Source of the DNA: Bacillus litorisediminis
Lineage (GTDB): Bacteria; Bacillota; Bacilli; Bacillales; JC228
Direction: 5' to 3'
Assembly: GCF_022808645.1 (NCBI RefSeq)
Contig: NZ_JAKZKT010000001.1
Span: 124,001-188,000 of the forward strand
DNA: 64,000 nucleotides
Below, piece by piece: positions 8,714 through 17,385 of the stretch (position 1 is the stretch's first letter; every line of letters starts with the position of its first letter). The position numbers and the translations under genes are program-made. The notes beneath the pieces are model-generated. The model was not told where the DNA came from. It saw only the letters and a program-made list of their open reading frames with translations, and did not search any database.

Positions 8714-9241
8714 ATGCATTGCTGGAAGTCAATTCCTATAACCCGACAGGACGGTTTTTTCCGTTTGGTCATTACTTCTTTTTTGACAATGTTGCTTACT
8801 TTTATTTTTTTATATTCGATTGCCCATGCTTTTCATGATGGTGTAGGTCTTAATGACGAATACATTGCCTTTTTTATTTTTACTTTAGTGCTGCTGTATC
8901 CGGTTCATAAAGCACTTCATTATCTGCCATTGCGTATCTTAGGCGGAAAATGCCGCTTATTTATTAATAAAAAGGGACAATTAAAATTCCGTTTCCATGA
9001 GCCTGTCGCCAAAAATATATATAAACTCGCCTTACTTTTTCCTTTTCTCATTTTAACGTCGGTAGGCATTTTCTTTACCTTGTCCTTTCCGGAATATTTT
9101 CACTATGGTGTTTTACTCATCGCTCTTCACACCGGGCTTTGTGTCGAGGATTTTGTGTTTTTAAAAAACCTTTCTCATACACCAAAAGCTTGTTTGGTTG
9201 ATGAAACTGAGGATTCACTTGAAATATTAATTAATCGTTAA
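8714..9241 (+). CDS. DUF3267 family membrane protein
   Basis: A protein of about 175 aa with four hydrophobic segments, typical of DUF3267 (putative zinc-metalloprotease-like membrane family; YhaJ occupies this place in B. subtilis). The segment VHKALHYLPLRILGGKCRL corresponds to the usual HELxHxL zone but shows HKALH, so a full HExxH is absent. The start is taken as ATG 8714 behind AGAAAGGTG; ATG 8711 is also possible. The upstream 8441-8695 stretch is AT-rich and shows no clear site. Confidence 0.65.
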   Translation: MHCWKSIPITRQDGFFRLVITSFLTMLLTFIFLYSIAHAFHDGVGLNDEYIAFFIFTLVLLYPVHKALHYLPLRILGGKCRLFINKKGQLKFRFHEPVAKNIYKLALLFPFLILTSVGIFFTLSFPEYFHYGVLLIALHTGLCVEDFVFLKNLSHTPKACLVDETEDSLEILINR

Positions 9242-9247
9242 TTGGAT

Positions 9248-9277
9248 AACGCACCCGGCCAAAATGGTGCGTTTTTC
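9248..9277 (+). terminator. Terminator after the DUF3267 gene
   Basis: AACGCACC ... GGTGCG followed by TTTTT. Confidence 0.8.
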
Positions 9278-9402
9278 AATGAATAAGAGAAATAAACAAG
9301 CGCATATATTGGAAAGGGATGTTTGTTAAGAAGGTTTAGAGTTTCTTTTTTTAATAAGTTCTGATATGGTTAATTCATAGAATCAAAGGAGGGGAATTCA
9401 GG

Positions 9403-9582
9403 ATGATCTCCATATTTCTCGTATTCTCTGCTTTCATCCTTTACTCCATTAATCGATTGACGAATTCTTTATGCATCCAGAAAGAGATCCCTGAAGACCG
9501 TCAGCCAAAAGTTTTCCGCTTTATTAATATTTCTATAACGATTCTTTTGCTTTCGTCTTATGTAGAAATTTTATATGCTTAA
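9403..9582 (+). CDS. 59-aa small membrane protein
   Basis: An ATG behind a near-perfect AAAGGAGGGG site opens 59 codons: MISIFLVFSAFILYSINRL at the N-terminus, a hydrophilic middle (IQKEIPEDRQPKVFR), and a second hydrophobic helix (FINISITILLLSSYVEILYA). It is closed by its own terminator at 9583-9617. The family is not recognised. The strong SD, the closed unit and the two-helix plan support a real gene. Confidence 0.65.
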   Translation: MISIFLVFSAFILYSINRLTNSLCIQKEIPEDRQPKVFRFINISITILLLSSYVEILYA

Positions 9583-9617
9583 AAAAAGGAGAGACAGCTT
9601 TGCTACTCTCCTTTTGT
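9583..9617 (+). terminator. Terminator after the 59-aa gene
   Basis: AAAAGGAGAG, loop, CTCTCCTTTT. Confidence 0.8.
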
Positions 9618-9647
9618 GTTTCTGGGATACGTATAATCCCTATCAGG

Positions 9648-9740
9648 TTACCAAATCCAAGCTGCACCGATAATAATGAGAAGGATGAACAATACTACGA
9701 GTAATGCGAAGCCTCCTCCATATACTCCATGTCCTGACAT
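9648..9740 (-). CDS. YjcZ-family sporulation mini-protein (30 aa)
   Basis: MSGHGVYGGGF followed by the hydrophobic core ALLVVLFILLIIIGAAW. This is the typical YjcZ-type plan: a short Gly-rich head and one transmembrane helix ending in GAAW. The start is behind AAAGGAGGG. It is the first of three related mini-genes in a row on the minus strand. Confidence 0.85.
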   Translation of the reverse strand: MSGHGVYGGGFALLVVLFILLIIIGAAWIW

Positions 9741-9787
9741 ACTAGGGTTCCCTCCTTTCTCATTAACCACTTAAACGAGAACGTCAT

Positions 9788-9874
9788 TTATAGCCATGCT
9801 GCACCTACGATAATTAATAAGATGAACAACACAACAATTAACGCAAAGCCTCCTGCGTATCCGCCGCCGCCCAT
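9788..9874 (-). CDS. YjcZ-family sporulation mini-protein (28 aa)
   Basis: MGGGGYAGGF then ALIVVLFILLIIVGAAWL. The SD is AAAGGAGGTG. Nearly the same core as its two neighbours, indicating local duplication. Confidence 0.85.
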   Translation of the reverse strand: MGGGGYAGGFALIVVLFILLIIVGAAWL

Positions 9875-9984
9875 TCAGACACCTCCTTTGCAACTGACTA
9901 ACATATACTATTCATTCGCCCTGCAGTGCGAATAGGCACGTATCACGAGTTGATGAATTTCCTTATCATGGATTAGTCATTCCA

Positions 9985-10068
9985 TTAACAAATAAACGCT
10001 GCTCCTACGATAATTAACAAAATAAACAACACGACAAGAAGCGCAAAACCATTGTTGAAGCCGCTCAT
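9985..10068 (-). CDS. YjcZ-family sporulation mini-protein (27 aa)
   Basis: MSGFNNGF then ALLVVLFILLIIVGAAFIC. The SD is AAAGGAGGTC. The C-terminus ends FIC in place of AW. Family members are made late in sporulation in Bacillus; no function is assigned. Confidence 0.82.
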   Translation of the reverse strand: MSGFNNGFALLVVLFILLIIVGAAFIC

Positions 10069-10278
10069 TTTGTTGACCTCCTTTTTCTTTCGTCGCTATA
10101 TCATATGTAGGCTTTTTAATTTTGGGTGGGCGGCACACCCAGTTTTTTAAACTTTTCCTAAATAACGAAACAAGTTGACAAGTTTGCTTGTCTACTCTTC
10201 ATTGTTTTATTTCCTCTAATATGGTATAAGTTACTGTATGGGAATTTTGGTTATACAACAATGTTTAGGAGTGTTTGC

Positions 10279-11160
10279 ATGAAAAAATGGATGAAGACCT
10301 TTTTACTTTTTGGAACTTTAGCACTAGTACTTACTGCATGTGCAGATGAAGGACAAGAAGGAAAAGAAGATAATTCAGAGGTAATCGTAGAATTTGAAGG
10401 CGGAACTGTTACGAAGGACGAGCTTTACAATGAGATGAAAAAAACACTGGGTGAACAAGCACTGCAAACGCTAGTTCAAGAAAAAGTGCTGAGTGAAAAA
10501 TTTGAAGTATCCGATGAAAAAATTAATGAGCAATTAGATCCTATCAAAGAACAATTTGGCGAAAACTTTGAGACAGCTTTACAATCTAGCGGATTCCAAA
10601 ACGAAGAGGAATTTCGCCGTGCGATTAAATTGGACTTGCTTCGTCAAGAGGCTGCAATGAGTCAAGTATCTGATGAAGATTTAGAAAAATACTACAATGA
10701 AGAATGGGCTCCTCCACGCAACGTTCGCCACATCTTAGTAGAAGATGAAGCAACTGCGAAAGAAGTAAAACAGAAGCTTGAAGAAGGCGGAGATTTTGCT
10801 GAATTAGCCAAGGAATATTCAACCGATCCTGGTTCTAAAGAAAAAGGCGGAGAGCTTGGCGAAGTGTCAAAAGGACAAATGGTTCCTGAATTTGAAGAAG
10901 CGGCTTTCAACTTAAAAGTAAATGAAATCAGTGATCCGGTTAAATCACAATATGGCTATCATATTATCCAAGTCACTTCAGCACCTGAAAAGCCAGCATT
11001 TGAAGATGCAAAAGATCAAGTTATCGAAGGCTACAAAACGGCTAAACTAGATCCTACAGCAATTCAGTCTGCCGTAGACAAAGTATTAGCAGATGTTAAT
11101 CTTGACGTGAAAGATGAGGATTTTGAAACTCTGTTTGAGAATAATAATACAGAAAAATAG
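10279..11160 (+). CDS. prsA: Foldase lipoprotein PrsA (parvulin PPIase)
   Basis: A 293-aa extracytoplasmic lipoprotein that helps secreted proteins fold outside the membrane. The signal peptide ends in the lipobox LTAC with the lipidated Cys at residue 21. A charged helical N-domain precedes the parvulin domain, which begins [10 protein letters not shown] (about 150) and ends YGYHIIQV (about 240). The start is ATG 10279 with a TAGGAG site; the frame upstream to 10261 is not needed. ScoC, encoded nearby, is known to influence prsA expression in B. subtilis. It is a single-gene unit closed by a strong terminator. Confidence 0.95.
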   Translation: MKKWMKTFLLFGTLALVLTACADEGQEGKEDNSEVIVEFEGGTVTKDELYNEMKKTLGEQALQTLVQEKVLSEKFEVSDEKINEQLDPIKEQFGENFETALQSSGFQNEEEFRRAIKLDLLRQEAAMSQVSDEDLEKYYNEEWAPPRNVRHILVEDEATAKEVKQKLEEGGDFAELAKEYSTDPGSKEKGGELGEVSKGQMVPEFEEAAFNLKVNEISDPVKSQYGYHIIQVTSAPEKPAFEDAKDQVIEGYKTAKLDPTAIQSAVDKVLADVNLDVKDEDFETLFENNNTEK

Positions 11161-11168
11161 ATAAAATA

Positions 11169-11206
11169 AATGGGTCTAACCTATAATGGTCAGACCCATT
11201 TTTTTA
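11169..11206 (+). terminator. prsA terminator
   Basis: AATGGGTCT ... AGACCCATT followed by a T7 tract. Confidence 0.88.
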
Positions 11207-11220
11207 TAAATTCATTTTCA

Positions 11221-11403
11221 TTAAGATGAAGAAACCTGCCGTTTTCTCTCTTTTTCCTTTTCCATGCGCTCCAAAAAGATTTCTCCTTCTTTTTCGATAA
11301 ACTCTTCCTCTTCTTTTCGTTCATCTTTTCCTGCCTTTACTGTCATAATGCCACTGACAATAATCCCAATGACAATGAGAATTACCCAAAACGGGACGTC
11401 CAA
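11221..11403 (-). CDS. yhaL: Sporulation-associated small membrane protein YhaL
   Basis: About 60 aa: one N-terminal helix (PFWVILIVIGIIVSGIM) and a highly charged Lys/Glu tail (KDERKEEEEFIEKEGE). This matches YhaL, which lies next to prsA in B. subtilis. The SD AAGGAG stands 8 nt before TTG 11403; the GTG at 11412 overlaps the SD and is rejected. Confidence 0.75.
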   Translation of the reverse strand: MDVPFWVILIVIGIIVSGIMTVKAGKDERKEEEEFIEKEGEIFLERMEKEKERKRQVSSS

Positions 11404-11487
11404 GCTATTCACTCCTTCATAGGTTGTCCATTTTTGATTTACTACACTTTATGCAGTGAAGAATGTGAATATACCTGGAAGCTTATA

Positions 11488-12432
11488 TTACTTGACAAAC
11501 GTAGGTTTATAAAAGGAACGATTATCAAGTGCGAATACCCGTTCAGAAAATTCTCCTGGCTTTGTACGAGACAGCACCCGATCGAGCATATTCATTTTTG
11601 CATCAATATTATCTATATAATGAAGCAATTCGGCTTCACGAATCATTGGCTGTTTCGGACTACCCCACTCATGCTTCCCATGGTGGGATAAAACCATGTG
11701 CTGAAGAACCGTTACCTCTTCCCCTTTAATTCCTAATTCTTCAGCCGCTAGTCCAATTTCATTGACCATAATGGTAATATGACCAAGAAGCTGCCCAGTC
11801 GTCGTATAAGAAGGTGAAATCGGCCCGGAAAGCTCCGTTGTTTTGCCTAAGTCATGGAGGATAATGCCTGCATAGAGTAAATCACGATCAAGCGATGGAT
11901 ACAGCTGGCAAAGGCTTTTAGCAAGATCCAGCATAGACACGACATGAAAGGCAAGGCCAGAAACAAATTCATGGTGGTTTTTAGTCGCAGCCGGGAACTG
12001 TAAAAAGCTCTGTTGATGTTTTTTTAGAAGATGCCTTGTTATTCTCTGTATATTAGGGTTTTTCATTTCAAAAATGTATTGTGTAATTTTTGACATCATT
12101 TCATCCTGCTCTAATGGAGCCGTCTCGAGAAAGTCTGAAATCGTTACCCCATCTTGAACCGTTGCTTTCCGAATTTGGCGGATTTTCAGCTGATTTTTCC
12201 CTCTGTAGCTATGAATATCTCCTACGACCTTTACAATTGCTTCCTGAACAAAAGCTTCCTCATCGGCATCTGTTGCGTCCCAGAGCTTTGCTTCGATTTC
12301 CCCGCTTTTATCCTGTAAAATTAAAGTCAAAAACGGCTTGCCTGTGTTCGTAACACCTTTTGATACGCTTTTGATCAAGAGGAACTGCTCTACCTGCTCC
12401 CCTACATCTATAAACGTAATTCCTTTTGACAT
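11488..12432 (-). CDS. yhaM: 3'-5' exoribonuclease YhaM
   Basis: A 314-aa protein with an N-terminal OB-fold (about 12-90, nucleic acid binding) and a C-terminal HD phosphohydrolase domain with HHEF (about 153-156), HDLGK (193-197) and a late HH pair ([11 protein letters not shown]). YhaM degrades RNA and single-stranded DNA from the 3' end in a Mn2+-dependent way. The ATG follows a GGAGGGG site. It is the first gene downstream of the yhaN-yhaO block on the same strand. Confidence 0.93.
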   Translation of the reverse strand: MSKGITFIDVGEQVEQFLLIKSVSKGVTNTGKPFLTLILQDKSGEIEAKLWDATDADEEAFVQEAIVKVVGDIHSYRGKNQLKIRQIRKATVQDGVTISDFLETAPLEQDEMMSKITQYIFEMKNPNIQRITRHLLKKHQQSFLQFPAATKNHHEFVSGLAFHVVSMLDLAKSLCQLYPSLDRDLLYAGIILHDLGKTTELSGPISPSYTTTGQLLGHITIMVNEIGLAAEELGIKGEEVTVLQHMVLSHHGKHEWGSPKQPMIREAELLHYIDNIDAKMNMLDRVLSRTKPGEFSERVFALDNRSFYKPTFVK

Positions 12433-12530
12433 GGTTTCCCCTCCAATATGTACTCGTATTCACCTATTTTATTATTCTACTATTATTGGCAAATAGATGG
12501 AAGTGGACGTATGGTAGCCGCTTCCTTTTT

Positions 12531-15515
12531 TTACTGTACTGGCTTGTGCTGGAAGTTCATCAATTCCACTATTTCATCTTCTGAAAAATAATAAGCCATT
12601 TCTGGGTGGCATGATAAAACGATAACCTGATGGCGAGAACTAAAATTTTTAAGTGTTTCCATTACTTTAGCGACACGATTAGGATCAAAATTTACAAAGC
12701 TATCATCAATAATAATCGGTAATGACAAAGTCGGATATAAAGCAGCAATCAGTCCAAAACGAATGGCTACATAGAGCTGTTCCTTTGTTGCCTGACTTAA
12801 AGCACCCGCTGGAAACCATTTTCCTGTTATATGAAGGACTGATAACTCCTCTTTATCCGAAGAAAACCGGATTTTTTCATAATTTTCATTGGTTAACGTT
12901 TTAAATATGGATTCTGCATGCTGTAATACCTTCGGGAGTGTTCCCTCCTTGAAATGAACCATGGCTTCCTGAAGCAGTCCTCTGGCTATGGTCAGCACGG
13001 ACCAAGCTTTGGCAGATTGCTGAAATGAATGCTTTTCTTGATGGTACTGATGAAGAAGGTCAATATAAACGCCCCCTTCCTCCATTTGTTTAAGCTGATA
13101 TTCAATAGTGGCCACTTGTTTACGTACATATTCGAGCTCTTCTGTCTTAGCTTTTTGGCTTGTTTCAAGCTCGTGAATCCGTGATCTGCAGCTATCCGGA
13201 TCTAAAGTTCTTTCTAACCGTTCGGCTTCCGAAAAGCGGGTTAGATTTAGCTGATTATGAATGGCCGCTAGCTGATCTTGCAGTTTTAACTTCTCGGCAA
13301 ATTGGAAGCCTTTCTTCCAATAAGATTCTTCATCCATACAGCCAGCTTTTTCTAGTAACAGCGACAATTCAGCTTTTACTAAGTTTTTTTCAGCTTGCAG
13401 CTTCTTAAGCTGCTGTTTACTATCATTTATTCCCTCTTGCAGATATTTTCTTGATTGCTCCTGTTCTTTTTCTGCCTCTAAACGCTCCTTTAATAATCCA
13501 AATAATTCTAGTTGGGATCCGCTCAACTGAAGCTTTTCTGCCCAATCATCCAGCAGACGACGAATCGGTCTCATTCTTCCCTCAATCACTTGTATTTCAT
13601 CTTCTATTCTGTTTTTTTCTTTGATTTGTTGAGAAATAGACTGAATAACGGGGAGTTCATAGGAAAGCCTTTCTATTTCTACATCGTTCTTCCCCGTGTT
13701 CATTTGATAAAGTTCAAGAAGCAACATATGAACAGATTGAAGCTGAGCTTGTACTTCTGAGCATTCCTTATCCATTTGCTCGACAAACCAGCTTTGTTCC
13801 TTTAGGGCTGTTTGGAGCTCTTTAATCTCTTCTGCTATTCTATGATGAACTTGGATTTTTTCTCTGGCTTCTATGTACCGTTCCTCGGTACATGTAAAAT
13901 CCTTTTCTTTTTCTTCAATTTGCCTTAACCTTTCCTTTAAAACGGTATATCGGTTGGATTCAGCTCTATGATCAGACTGATTCCGCTTCAGAAAAGTAAA
14001 TGCGACTCCTGCTGTGACACAGAGGAAGAAACAGATTAGAGCAATTAGCCATTGCTTCTGTCCTATTGATATGGCCAATCCGGCTAAACTAATAGCGGAT
14101 ACAAGCCCCATTAACAAACTCTCTATTTTTTTATGTTCATTGCTTTTTCTATTCAATTTATCATTTTCTTGTTCGATTAAAGTAATTTCCGACTGAACAG
14201 TTTTTTTCTCATTTTCTAAGGATCTAATCGTCTCCCATTCAATTAGCATTCCTTCTTCCAGCTCTAATTCTTGTGGACTGAGTATTTCAGTCTGCATCTG
14301 TTTAAGCTTATCCAAAGTGAGTTTCATTCTCTGCTTTTCAAGCTTATATCTATTCTCCTTTTCAAGAAATAGCGTTTGCAGATGCTGCCATTTTTCTAAC
14401 CGTATCTCTGCTTCCTTAATCGAAGCCGCATCCCAATAAAATTTATCTAGATCAGAAATGCCCAGCAGTTGCCTGTTTTCTTCGAGCCCTTCTTCTAGGT
14501 ATTTCAGCTTCGTTTGTAACTGTTGCTTTCGTTCTTCCTCCCGTGATAATAAAGACGATTGCTCGAGAAGTGCTTCAATTTTGCTTTTATCCTGAAGGAG
14601 AATCGGCTTTCCCAGCATGTTTAACTTGGATTCTGCTTGCTCTAACTGATCAATCAGAGATATTTCCTGAGCGGTTAATGGTTTAAGAGCATGGCTCCAT
14701 TCCTTCCATCTCTCAAGTCCATTTTCCGGGAATGAAAGAGTCTCATATTCTTTTATTTTTTCTTCCAATTGTTTTTCTTTTACAACTAGAGGGATAGTCG
14801 AAAACCAAGCCTGTTCTTTCTCCAATTCTTTAGAGAGAAGGATTAATTCTTGTTTTAAATTAGATTCTTTATCAATTAATTGCTGTTTTTTCTGCAAAAG
14901 CTGGTCATATTGATCCATTTCCCTCTTCTTCTCTTTTACTTTTGTGTCGAGGTCAACAAGTGTATTCAGTTTTTGGTTTAGAACCGGATTACGGCCTTGC
15001 GGTTTAAAAATAGATTCTTGTTGCTTGATTAGTTCATTTTCCACCTGAAAGAGCTTCTCCGACCCTATCGTGCTGGCTGACAGCAAATAACGGGTAATAT
15101 CTTCCGCATGGATTTTATGGACATTCTGCAGCCCATCAAGATCAAAGAAATAGATGTGTTCATAAAGGCCGCGGTCGATTCCTCCCAGCCATTTTTTAAG
15201 CCATTCCTCATCTTTAACCGTTCCATCCGCAAATAGGACAGACACATCCTTTCTTCCATAGTTCCTTTCAATGCGAAACTCCCCATAAGTCGGACATTCA
15301 ATCAGGAGGGCACCTCCATACTCGGAAGAAGCAGATGCCTTAAATCGGTCGTCTCGTTTAGTGGGAAAACCAAATAAAATACTTAAAATAAAGGAAGAAA
15401 TAGTAGATTTGCCTGTCTCATTTTCCCCTTGAAAAAGGATGAATGGAGAGAGTCCGCGAAAATGAGTATCTGTCCATTTTCCATATTGGTAAATAAAGAT
15501 TTCTTTAATAATCAA
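12531..15515 (-). CDS. yhaN: SbcC-like AAA ATPase YhaN
   Basis: A 994-aa SMC/Rad50-type ATPase. Walker A GENETGKST is at about 30-38, and the C-terminus carries a signature-like ALSQATKEQLYVAIR and Walker B LPIIIDDSFVNFD. Between them lie long coiled coils. Unusually, two hydrophobic helices occur near the middle (about 465-515, GLVSAISLAGLAISIG and WLIALICFFLCVTAGVAF), so the coil apex may be membrane-inserted, as reported for this family. It is separated from yhaO by 16 nt. With YhaO it presumably forms an SbcCD-like nuclease complex. Confidence 0.9.
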   Translation of the reverse strand: MIIKEIFIYQYGKWTDTHFRGLSPFILFQGENETGKSTISSFILSILFGFPTKRDDRFKASASSEYGGALLIECPTYGEFRIERNYGRKDVSVLFADGTVKDEEWLKKWLGGIDRGLYEHIYFFDLDGLQNVHKIHAEDITRYLLSASTIGSEKLFQVENELIKQQESIFKPQGRNPVLNQKLNTLVDLDTKVKEKKREMDQYDQLLQKKQQLIDKESNLKQELILLSKELEKEQAWFSTIPLVVKEKQLEEKIKEYETLSFPENGLERWKEWSHALKPLTAQEISLIDQLEQAESKLNMLGKPILLQDKSKIEALLEQSSLLSREEERKQQLQTKLKYLEEGLEENRQLLGISDLDKFYWDAASIKEAEIRLEKWQHLQTLFLEKENRYKLEKQRMKLTLDKLKQMQTEILSPQELELEEGMLIEWETIRSLENEKKTVQSEITLIEQENDKLNRKSNEHKKIESLLMGLVSAISLAGLAISIGQKQWLIALICFFLCVTAGVAFTFLKRNQSDHRAESNRYTVLKERLRQIEEKEKDFTCTEERYIEAREKIQVHHRIAEEIKELQTALKEQSWFVEQMDKECSEVQAQLQSVHMLLLELYQMNTGKNDVEIERLSYELPVIQSISQQIKEKNRIEDEIQVIEGRMRPIRRLLDDWAEKLQLSGSQLELFGLLKERLEAEKEQEQSRKYLQEGINDSKQQLKKLQAEKNLVKAELSLLLEKAGCMDEESYWKKGFQFAEKLKLQDQLAAIHNQLNLTRFSEAERLERTLDPDSCRSRIHELETSQKAKTEELEYVRKQVATIEYQLKQMEEGGVYIDLLHQYHQEKHSFQQSAKAWSVLTIARGLLQEAMVHFKEGTLPKVLQHAESIFKTLTNENYEKIRFSSDKEELSVLHITGKWFPAGALSQATKEQLYVAIRFGLIAALYPTLSLPIIIDDSFVNFDPNRVAKVMETLKNFSSRHQVIVLSCHPEMAYYFSEDEIVELMNFQHKPVQ

Positions 15516-15531
15516 AGCCGGCCCCTCCTGT

Positions 15532-16743
15532 TCATCGGTTTAGCAGCTTGAGCAGTAATTCCTTGGCTTCCGATTTTAATTGTTCATACTCCAACTCTGG
15601 AACATCCTGCAAATACCGAGATGCTTTTTTATGAAGAAATAATGGTTCTAATTCATGCTTTACATCAGCAGACTCTATCACTTTTTCTAAACTGTATAAA
15701 AAAGGATGATGGGCTAATGAGAATTCAGTGGTCTGAGTTTGAAACAGTTTGATATCAAAAATCCAAACAAAATGTTCATGATTTATCGTATCTTCTTCCT
15801 GTAAAAGCTCTAACAGCTGCCCAGATTCTATCAATAGTAGAGTACTCGGATGTATATCACTTTCACTATGAATCTCTATTCGTAAAAATAATCGTTCAGA
15901 TTCACTGGCGAGCCTTTCCATTAATTGCTTACAGGCCTGAAAAAGCTCGTCTGGCTGGGTTGAGTCCGAAATATGAATCTTCTCTATTCTCCATTCAATA
16001 TCCTGACATGGTATAAAGGTTATATTTTGTTGGTGGGTTGTCCATTCCACATGGATAAATCCCTTTTCTCCTGTTTCATTGATATGTCTTCCCTGGATAT
16101 TACCAGGATAGATGACGTACGGAGCTTCACTTAAAATTTGTCTGGTATGTATATGTCCTAATGCCCAATAATCATAGGGCATTTGAACTAAATCGCTAAT
16201 TGTAAAGGGAGCATATGCAAAATGATTTTGAGAAGTTCCGTCATGGCCGTGCAGCATCCCAATTTTCAAATCTCCTGCCGGCTGTGGGAACAGATTTAAT
16301 TTATTGTGGGCTTCATGCCTTTTTTCATAGCTAAACCCCGCAATAGATACTTGCATCCCGTTTCCAGTAGTAAATTCAACTAAATCAGGCTCAGGTCCAA
16401 AAATATGAACATTTTCGGGCATCTCAATATGTGACCACGTGCCAGCTAAGTGGTCATGATTCCCATGAATGACGAAAACCCGAATATTGGCATTTTGAAG
16501 TTTACTAAATTCTTGCTGTAATCGGATTTGTGCACGGATGCTGCGATCTTCTCCATCATATAAATCTCCCGAGATTAGAAGAAAATCTACTTTTTCATTG
16601 AGGCAGTAGTTTACAAGATTTCGAAAAGCAACAAATGTACTGTCTTTTACTCGTTTATATAGTTCTGGAGGTAATTTGTGCATTCCAACAAACGGACTGT
16701 CCAAATGGATATCAGCTGCATGGACAAAGGAAATACTCTTCAT
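15532..16743 (-). CDS. yhaO: SbcD-like metallophosphoesterase YhaO
   Basis: A 403-aa calcineurin-like phosphoesterase with the full set of metal motifs: DIHLDSPF near the N-terminus, GDLYDG, GNHDH and GHIHTRQ. It is the nuclease partner of YhaN. The start is ATG 16743 behind GGAGG; the frame runs open to 16812 but lacks an SD there. The C-terminal half (about 290-403) is the variable, ATPase-binding region. Confidence 0.9.
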   Translation of the reverse strand: MKSISFVHAADIHLDSPFVGMHKLPPELYKRVKDSTFVAFRNLVNYCLNEKVDFLLISGDLYDGEDRSIRAQIRLQQEFSKLQNANIRVFVIHGNHDHLAGTWSHIEMPENVHIFGPEPDLVEFTTGNGMQVSIAGFSYEKRHEAHNKLNLFPQPAGDLKIGMLHGHDGTSQNHFAYAPFTISDLVQMPYDYWALGHIHTRQILSEAPYVIYPGNIQGRHINETGEKGFIHVEWTTHQQNITFIPCQDIEWRIEKIHISDSTQPDELFQACKQLMERLASESERLFLRIEIHSESDIHPSTLLLIESGQLLELLQEEDTINHEHFVWIFDIKLFQTQTTEFSLAHHPFLYSLEKVIESADVKHELEPLFLHKKASRYLQDVPELEYEQLKSEAKELLLKLLNR

Positions 16744-16989
16744 ATGTACTAGCCTCCATTCTAAAATTCTGACCCTTTTAGTTATTCTATCAAATCCATA
16801 ATGCGAATACACGTTCGGTTATTAAAATTATTTAATCAATGTTCTCTTTATAAAATGATTTAGCTCCATGCGAAACGCTGTACTTTGGAAAGAAAACGGC
16901 ATCATTCTCATTTCTCCAAACCTGTCACGGGGGGTTTTCTGTAAAACTTTAGCTGCTGAAGGATCTGGTTTGATCGGGATCTGAGCAAA

Positions 16990-17026
16990 TAAAAAAGAGG
17001 AGCTTCCTGCAGCCTCTTTTCTTTTG
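16990..17026. terminator. Hairpin with T-run in the yhaO-yhzD gap
   Basis: AAAAGAGG ... CCTCTTTT around a 12-nt loop, with T-rich tails on both strands (stronger on minus). It lies in a 368-nt stretch (16744-17111) where I see no convincing gene. Confidence 0.5.
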
Positions 17027-17111
17027 CTATTTTTATTCAATAAATCCATTGATAACATCAGAATAATATAACATAATGATAGAAAAATAAAGATAGCGGG
17101 TGACTATGCCT

Positions 17112-17297
17112 ATGAAAATCTATAGATTAACAGTCTTTGAGAAAAACGGGGAAAAACTGCTTGATGAATCGATAGAAGCTGCTAGTGATGCAGAGGCTAA
17201 ACAAAAGGGAACTGAGCTATTAACGAAACATCAATATTTAGAAAAAACCCACCGCTGTACGTCTCCAGACGGAAAGCTCATACTATTTCACACGTAA
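17112..17297 (+). CDS. yhzD: YhzD-like small protein
   Basis: 61 aa, MKIYRLTVFEKNGEKLLDES at the N-terminus and CTSPDGKLILFHT at the end: the YhzD-like family, same length as in B. subtilis. ATG 17112 has 8 nt to the GGGTGA site; ATG 17106 and GTG 17100 are also in frame. Soluble, mixed alpha/beta; function unknown. It converges on hemZ across a strong shared terminator. Confidence 0.78.
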   Translation: MKIYRLTVFEKNGEKLLDESIEAASDAEAKQKGTELLTKHQYLEKTHRCTSPDGKLILFHT

Positions 17298-17335
17298 AGC
17301 TTAATTAGTTATGATGGAAGCTCCGATTTACAATA

Positions 17336-17385
17336 ACGAAAAGAGGTACCTGCACAAATGCTGGTACCTCTCTTCGTTATTTTTG
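17336..17385. terminator. Bidirectional terminator yhzD/hemZ
   Basis: AACGAAAAGAGGTACC and GGTACCTCTCTTCGTT form a long stem; T5 follows on plus. Confidence 0.88.

Noticed and set aside
16828-17058. 76-codon minus-strand ORF between yhaO and yhzD
   Set aside because: No SD before either ATG, a terminator-like hairpin lies inside it, and no family is recognised.
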